DNA of 64,000 nt from Hymenobacter negativus (GTDB taxonomy: Bacteria > Bacteroidota > Bacteroidia > Cytophagales > Hymenobacteraceae), in contig NZ_JAEDAE010000004.1 in NCBI RefSeq assembly GCF_016056375.1, positions 310,001 to 374,000 on the forward strand, in the 5' to 3' direction. The notes beneath the pieces are model-generated. The model was not told where the DNA came from and did no database searches. It saw only the letters and a list, made by a program, of their open reading frames with translations. Shown here in pieces: positions 60,586 through 64,000 of the stretch. A program made the translations under genes and the position numbers. The first letter of the stretch is position 1. Each line of letters starts with the position of its first letter.

Positions 60586-61974
60586 ATGGCCACCCCCGCC
60601 CCATTTTCCCCCGCCACCGAACGCCTCACCGTGATGGGGGCCGGGCTGGTGGGCTCCTTGTTGTCGTTGTATCTGGCCCGACGTGGCCATGTCGTGGATG
60701 TATTTGAGCGGCGGAGTGACCCGCGCCGGGCCGGCTTCCAGGAGGGGCGCTCCATCAACCTGGCGCTGTCGGACCGGGGCTGGAAGGCGCTGGGCGGCGT
60801 AGGCGTGGCCGACGACATTCGCCAGGTGGGAATTCCGATGAGCGGCCGCGTGATGCACGACGTGCACGGCAACCTCACCCGCCAGCCCTATGGGCACGAC
60901 GGGCAGGCCATTTATTCCGTGAACCGGGGCCACCTCAACCGCCGCCTGCTCGACCTGGCCGAGGCCCAGCCCGGCGTGACGCTGCACTTCGGCCAGCAGT
61001 GCACCGGCATCGACCTCAGAACCAAAGAACTGCACCTGCGCGACACCGCCACCCAGCAGGAGCACCAAGCGCCTTACGCCCGTCTGTTTGGCACCGACGG
61101 CGCCTTTTCGGCCGTGCGCAGCACCTTGCAGCGCACCGACCGGTTCGATTACTCGCAGGACTTTCTCGACTACGGCTATAAGGAATTGACCATTGCTGCC
61201 GGCCCGGGCGGCGCGTGGCAGCTCGAGAAAAACGCCCTGCACATCTGGCCGCGCGGGCAGTACCTGATGATTGCGCTGCCCAACCTCGACGGCTCCTTCA
61301 ACGCCACCCTATTTTTCCCCTTTGAAGGCCCCGAGAGCTTTGCCGCCCTGCAAACGCCGGCCGAGGTCACGGCCTTTTTCGACCGCGTATTTCCCGACGC
61401 CGTGCCGCTCATGCCGGCCCTGACGGAGGAGTTTTTTGCGCATCCCACAGGCTCGCTCGTCACCGTGAAGTGCTTCCCGTGGAAACACGGCGACGACGTG
61501 CTGCTGCTCGGCGATGCGGCGCACGCCATTGTGCCATTCTACGGCCAGGGCATGAACGCCGGCTTTGAGGACTGCACGGTGCTTAATTCCTTATTCGAGG
61601 CGCACGGTGATTCGGACTGGGCCAGCATTTTCGCCGAATTTCAAGCGCAGCGCAAGCCCAACAACGACGCTATGGCCGACCTGGCCCTCTACAACTTCGT
61701 GGAGATGCGCGACCGCGTGGCCGACCCCAATTTCCTGCTGCAAAAGAAAATTGAGGCAAAAATCTCAGCCCAGTTTCCGGGCCGGTGGGTACCGCTGTAC
61801 TCGCAGGTTACTTTCTCCGACACGCCTTATGCCGAGGCCTGGGCCGCGGGCCAGCGCCAGGACGCCATTATGGCCCGCCTCATGCCCCGCATCAAGGCCG
61901 AGGCCGACTACGACTTGCCGGAAGTGCAGGCGCTGGTGCAGCAGGAAATGGCCACCCGCCACGAACCAGCCTGA
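60586..61974 (+). CDS. kmo: Kynurenine 3-monooxygenase
   Basis: FAD-dependent aromatic hydroxylase that turns kynurenine into 3-hydroxykynurenine with NADPH and O2. 462 residues. FAD motifs: LTVMGAGLVGSLLSLYLARR (GxGxxG), the KMO-specific RSINLALSDRGWKAL and YSVNRGHLNRRLLDLAE, and LLGDAAHAIVPFYGQGMNAG then FEDCTVLNSLF. A C-terminal helical part follows, as in the eukaryotic and bacterial enzymes. It supplies the substrate for the kynureninase/dioxygenase genes 7-10 kb away. Confidence 0.96.
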   Translation: MATPAPFSPATERLTVMGAGLVGSLLSLYLARRGHVVDVFERRSDPRRAGFQEGRSINLALSDRGWKALGGVGVADDIRQVGIPMSGRVMHDVHGNLTRQPYGHDGQAIYSVNRGHLNRRLLDLAEAQPGVTLHFGQQCTGIDLRTKELHLRDTATQQEHQAPYARLFGTDGAFSAVRSTLQRTDRFDYSQDFLDYGYKELTIAAGPGGAWQLEKNALHIWPRGQYLMIALPNLDGSFNATLFFPFEGPESFAALQTPAEVTAFFDRVFPDAVPLMPALTEEFFAHPTGSLVTVKCFPWKHGDDVLLLGDAAHAIVPFYGQGMNAGFEDCTVLNSLFEAHGDSDWASIFAEFQAQRKPNNDAMADLALYNFVEMRDRVADPNFLLQKKIEAKISAQFPGRWVPLYSQVTFSDTPYAEAWAAGQRQDAIMARLMPRIKAEADYDLPEVQALVQQEMATRHEPA

Positions 61975-61989
61975 TTCAAGACCGGTTGA

Positions 61990-62406
61990 TTAGCGCAGGG
62001 CCAGCTCGCTGCTGTCAAGTGGCAGCAGGGTATCGGTCTGGTGCTGGCACAGCACGGCGTAAGCACCGCGCTGGCTGGGGGCCAATACGCGCCGCACGGC
62101 CTGCCGGTATTGTTGAAGGGCTTCGGCGGTATCGGCGGCCGTCACGGCCAACGACAGCGCCTCAAATTTGGCCGTAGTATAGGCCTCCACGGCGTGCTGC
62201 TGGGCATTGTTGAGCACCAAGGCATCGGCCAAAAAACTGCTCACGCGCCGGGCTTCGTACAGTTGTCCCGAAAAGCTCGGGGTGGCCATTTCATTGCGAG
62301 CTTCGGCTTGCGCCGTGGTGAGCGGCTTGGGGTGGCCGGCGGCCCGGGCTCCCGCAACGCTCAGCCAACCCATCAACATCAATCCAAAAGTACGCGTCCA
62401 AATCAT
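61990..62406 (-). CDS. Small exported protein of unknown function
   Basis: A 138-residue protein with a signal peptide (TFGLMLMGWLSVAGARAAG) and a mainly helical mature part (ARRVSSFLADALVLNNAQQH, KFEALSLAVTAADTAEALQQ). The pattern of a helical repeat with LNNAQQHAVEAYTTAKFEAL is similar to small periplasmic LTXXQ-like proteins found in this genus, but no family can be fixed. It is convergent with kmo. Confidence 0.6.
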   Translation of the reverse strand: MIWTRTFGLMLMGWLSVAGARAAGHPKPLTTAQAEARNEMATPSFSGQLYEARRVSSFLADALVLNNAQQHAVEAYTTAKFEALSLAVTAADTAEALQQYRQAVRRVLAPSQRGAYAVLCQHQTDTLLPLDSSELALR

Positions 62407-62609
62407 AACCAGAAAAGCTGAAGCAACTACTCGTGTAGCAGCTTTATTTATTGCATTTTATCTTTTTCAAAACTAAACAGCGCGTGTTTTGGTAGCTTAT
62501 CCTTCCAGGCGATTGTCATGTTTTGCCCCCTGAGTGGTTACTTTATATCGGCGAATAATTTGACGCCTTGCTCCATTAACTGAATCCTGCTCTTTCTTTC
62601 TCCTATCCT

Positions 62610-63326
62610 ATGATGACTTGCGCCATTATCGACGACGATGAAATCAACCGCCTTACGCTGGAGCATTACGTCGAGCTCACGCCCAACCTGAAGCTGGTGG
62701 CCTCGCTGGCCGACGGCATTGCCGGGCTCACGTTTTTCCGCGAAGGCAATAAAGTCGACGTCCTGTTTCTGGATATTGAAATGCCGCACCTCAGCGGCTT
62801 GGAGCTGCTGCGCGTGTTACCCGACCCGCCCGAAGTCATCATCACCACTGCCCGGCAGGATTTTGCCGTCGATGCCTTCGAGCTGCGCGTGACCGACTAC
62901 CTGGTGAAACCGTTTGAATTTGCCCGCTTTACGCAGGCGGTGCAGCGGGTGGCTTCGCGCCGGGCTCCGGCGGCCGGCGCCGCCGCTCCCGCCGCCGATA
63001 GCCCCACCAGCGCCGACCTGTTTGTGAAAGTGAACAGCCGCATGGTGCGCATCAATTTCGATGACGTGCTGTATGTCGAAGCGTTGTCGGATTACGTCAA
63101 CATCGTGACGCCCAAGCACAAGTACATCGTGTACACCACGCTCAAGGCACTGGAAAACCGGCTGGCCGCATTCCCGAATTTCATGCGAGTGCACCGCAGC
63201 TACCTGCTCAACACCCAGCACATCGAATCCATTGAGGACAACACGGCCAACCTGAGCGGTGGCCATTTTGTGCCCATTGGCAAGTCGTACCAGGAAGCCT
63301 TTTTCAAGGGTTTGCAGCGCATTTAA
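62610..63326 (+). CDS. LytTR-family response regulator
   Basis: A 238-residue AlgR/LytR-type response regulator. The receiver has the acidic CAIIDDDEINRL, phospho-acceptor Asp55 in LFLDIEMPHLSG, and LVKPFEF. A short Ala-rich linker leads to a LytTR DNA-binding domain (LFVKVNSRMVRINFDDVLYV, SDYVNIVTPKHKYIVYTTLK, FMRVHRSYLLNTQHIESIED). Its cognate kinase, usually of the LytS/YehU type, is not in the window. Its stop overlaps that of the convergent exonuclease gene by four bases (TTAA). Confidence 0.93.
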   Translation: MMTCAIIDDDEINRLTLEHYVELTPNLKLVASLADGIAGLTFFREGNKVDVLFLDIEMPHLSGLELLRVLPDPPEVIITTARQDFAVDAFELRVTDYLVKPFEFARFTQAVQRVASRRAPAAGAAAPAADSPTSADLFVKVNSRMVRINFDDVLYVEALSDYVNIVTPKHKYIVYTTLKALENRLAAFPNFMRVHRSYLLNTQHIESIEDNTANLSGGHFVPIGKSYQEAFFKGLQRI

Positions 63327-63949
63327 GCTTCTTCGGGCGCTTCGGGTATTCCGATGGCCGGCACCTGCTTGTACACCGGCAGCTCGTAGAACGGCCGGAG
63401 CAGGCGCACCACGTCGAGGGCATCGGCCAGGGCTTCGTGGGCTACTTCGCGCTCCAGCCCCGCCCGGGCCTTGCAAATGCTCATGCTGGGCAGGCGCGAG
63501 TCTTTGCGCCAGTTGAGGTAGAAGACGGCGGGGTCGAGCATGGCGGGCTCGGCCCGCACCAGGGTGCCCCAACCGGGCAACTCTTTGAGAAAGCATAGGT
63601 CGAACACGGCAATGTTTTTGCCGGCCATGGTCACGCTCACGCAATCGTGCTTATCGGGGCGGAAGCCGTGCCGCAGCAGGAATTCGCGCAGTTGCGGTAG
63701 CAGCTCGGCGGGCGTGCACAGCTCGGGGTTGGGCTCTTTCTGGGCCAATTCCTCAAACAGGCGGGCATTGAGGGCAATGGCCCCGGCCGTGCCTGCGTAC
63801 TCGGGGTGGCGCACCACGCGGCGGAAGGCTGGCAGTTGGGCCAGCGGCAGCGGGTGGCGGGATTCTTCCACCACGGCGGCCAGCTCCAGAATCTGGTGAC
63901 GGGCGGGGTTCGAGCCGGAAGTTTCGAGGTCGAGGGAAACGTAGCGCAT
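63323..63949 (-). CDS. DEDDh-family 3'-5' exonuclease
   Basis: A 208-residue exonuclease of the DnaQ-like fold. Exo I is MRYVSLDLETSGSNP (D7, E9); the later DVAVFDLCFL-like IAVFDLCFLKEL holds Exo II, and HEALADALDVVRLL the Exo III His/Asp. It is a stand-alone proofreading- or RNase T-like enzyme, whose substrate is not clear. The start at 63949 replaces a 12-codon longer frame so that the catalytic core begins at the N-terminus. Confidence 0.9.
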   Translation of the reverse strand: MRYVSLDLETSGSNPARHQILELAAVVEESRHPLPLAQLPAFRRVVRHPEYAGTAGAIALNARLFEELAQKEPNPELCTPAELLPQLREFLLRHGFRPDKHDCVSVTMAGKNIAVFDLCFLKELPGWGTLVRAEPAMLDPAVFYLNWRKDSRLPSMSICKARAGLEREVAHEALADALDVVRLLRPFYELPVYKQVPAIGIPEAPEEA

Positions 63950-64000
63950 GGGAGTGTGTACGGAAGTGGGCGGCCAGCTGGCCACGGCTTTGCAGAACGG

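Noticed and set aside
1-64000. tRNA or rRNA genes
   Set aside because: I looked through the spacers for cloverleaf-like sequence with GGTTCGAATC-type loops and found none.

Overview
The window looks like chromosomal DNA of a GC-rich member of the Bacteroidota, most likely Hymenobacter or a close relative in the Cytophagales. This is an inference from several things seen together: a secreted protein with a type IX secretion C-terminal sorting domain, a TonB-dependent receptor with a carboxypeptidase-like N-terminal domain, -7 boxes of the TAnnTTTG type in several upstream regions, almost no Shine-Dalgarno sequences in front of start codons, and a kynurenine pathway of the kind found in this phylum. 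I found no rRNA, tRNA, CRISPR array, phage block or intact insertion sequence.

Layout. Positions 1-18.5 kb hold housekeeping and surface genes: a partial lipoprotein, an M13 metallopeptidase, a TPR sensor kinase, tatC, glyA, a sigma factor with a membrane partner, a large T9SS beta-helix protein, a phosphoesterase, two very hydrophilic small proteins, a pterin dehydratase, rsmI-lnt, an inositol monophosphatase-type gene and small proteins. Positions 18.5-27 kb hold a radical SAM/SPASM protein, a TlpA-like protein with a degenerate active site, radA, and a two-gene signalling unit (cNMP-domain histidine kinase followed by a receiver/thioredoxin-reductase fusion). Positions 27-33.4 kb are a nucleotide-sugar block, all on the minus strand: rfbA, a WbpP-type epimerase, rfbB, galE, a WbpO-type dehydrogenase and a WbpD-type acetyltransferase. 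Together these would supply dTDP-4-keto-6-deoxyglucose and UDP-HexNAc uronic acids for a surface polysaccharide.

Positions 34-62 kb interleave two themes. One is polysaccharide and lipid-linked sugar handling: two GT2 transferases, six polytopic proteins that look like or may be GT-C enzymes, an acyltransferase-3 and a GH16 protein. The other is tryptophan/kynurenine breakdown: kynurenine 3-monooxygenase, kynureninase, 3-hydroxyanthranilate dioxygenase, aminocarboxymuconate-semialdehyde decarboxylase, aminomuconate-semialdehyde dehydrogenase, and an atypical SDR that may belong with them. Tryptophan dioxygenase, formamidase and aminomuconate deaminase are not in the window. The right end has a TonB receptor, an AlkB-like dioxygenase, a LytTR response regulator and a DEDDh exonuclease.

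The most striking non-coding feature is a set of long intergenic inverted repeats of several unrelated sequence families. One family (arms like GTCATCCTGAGCGCAGCGAAGG) occurs at least seven times, and in four other repeats the left arm starts at or includes the stop codon of the preceding gene.
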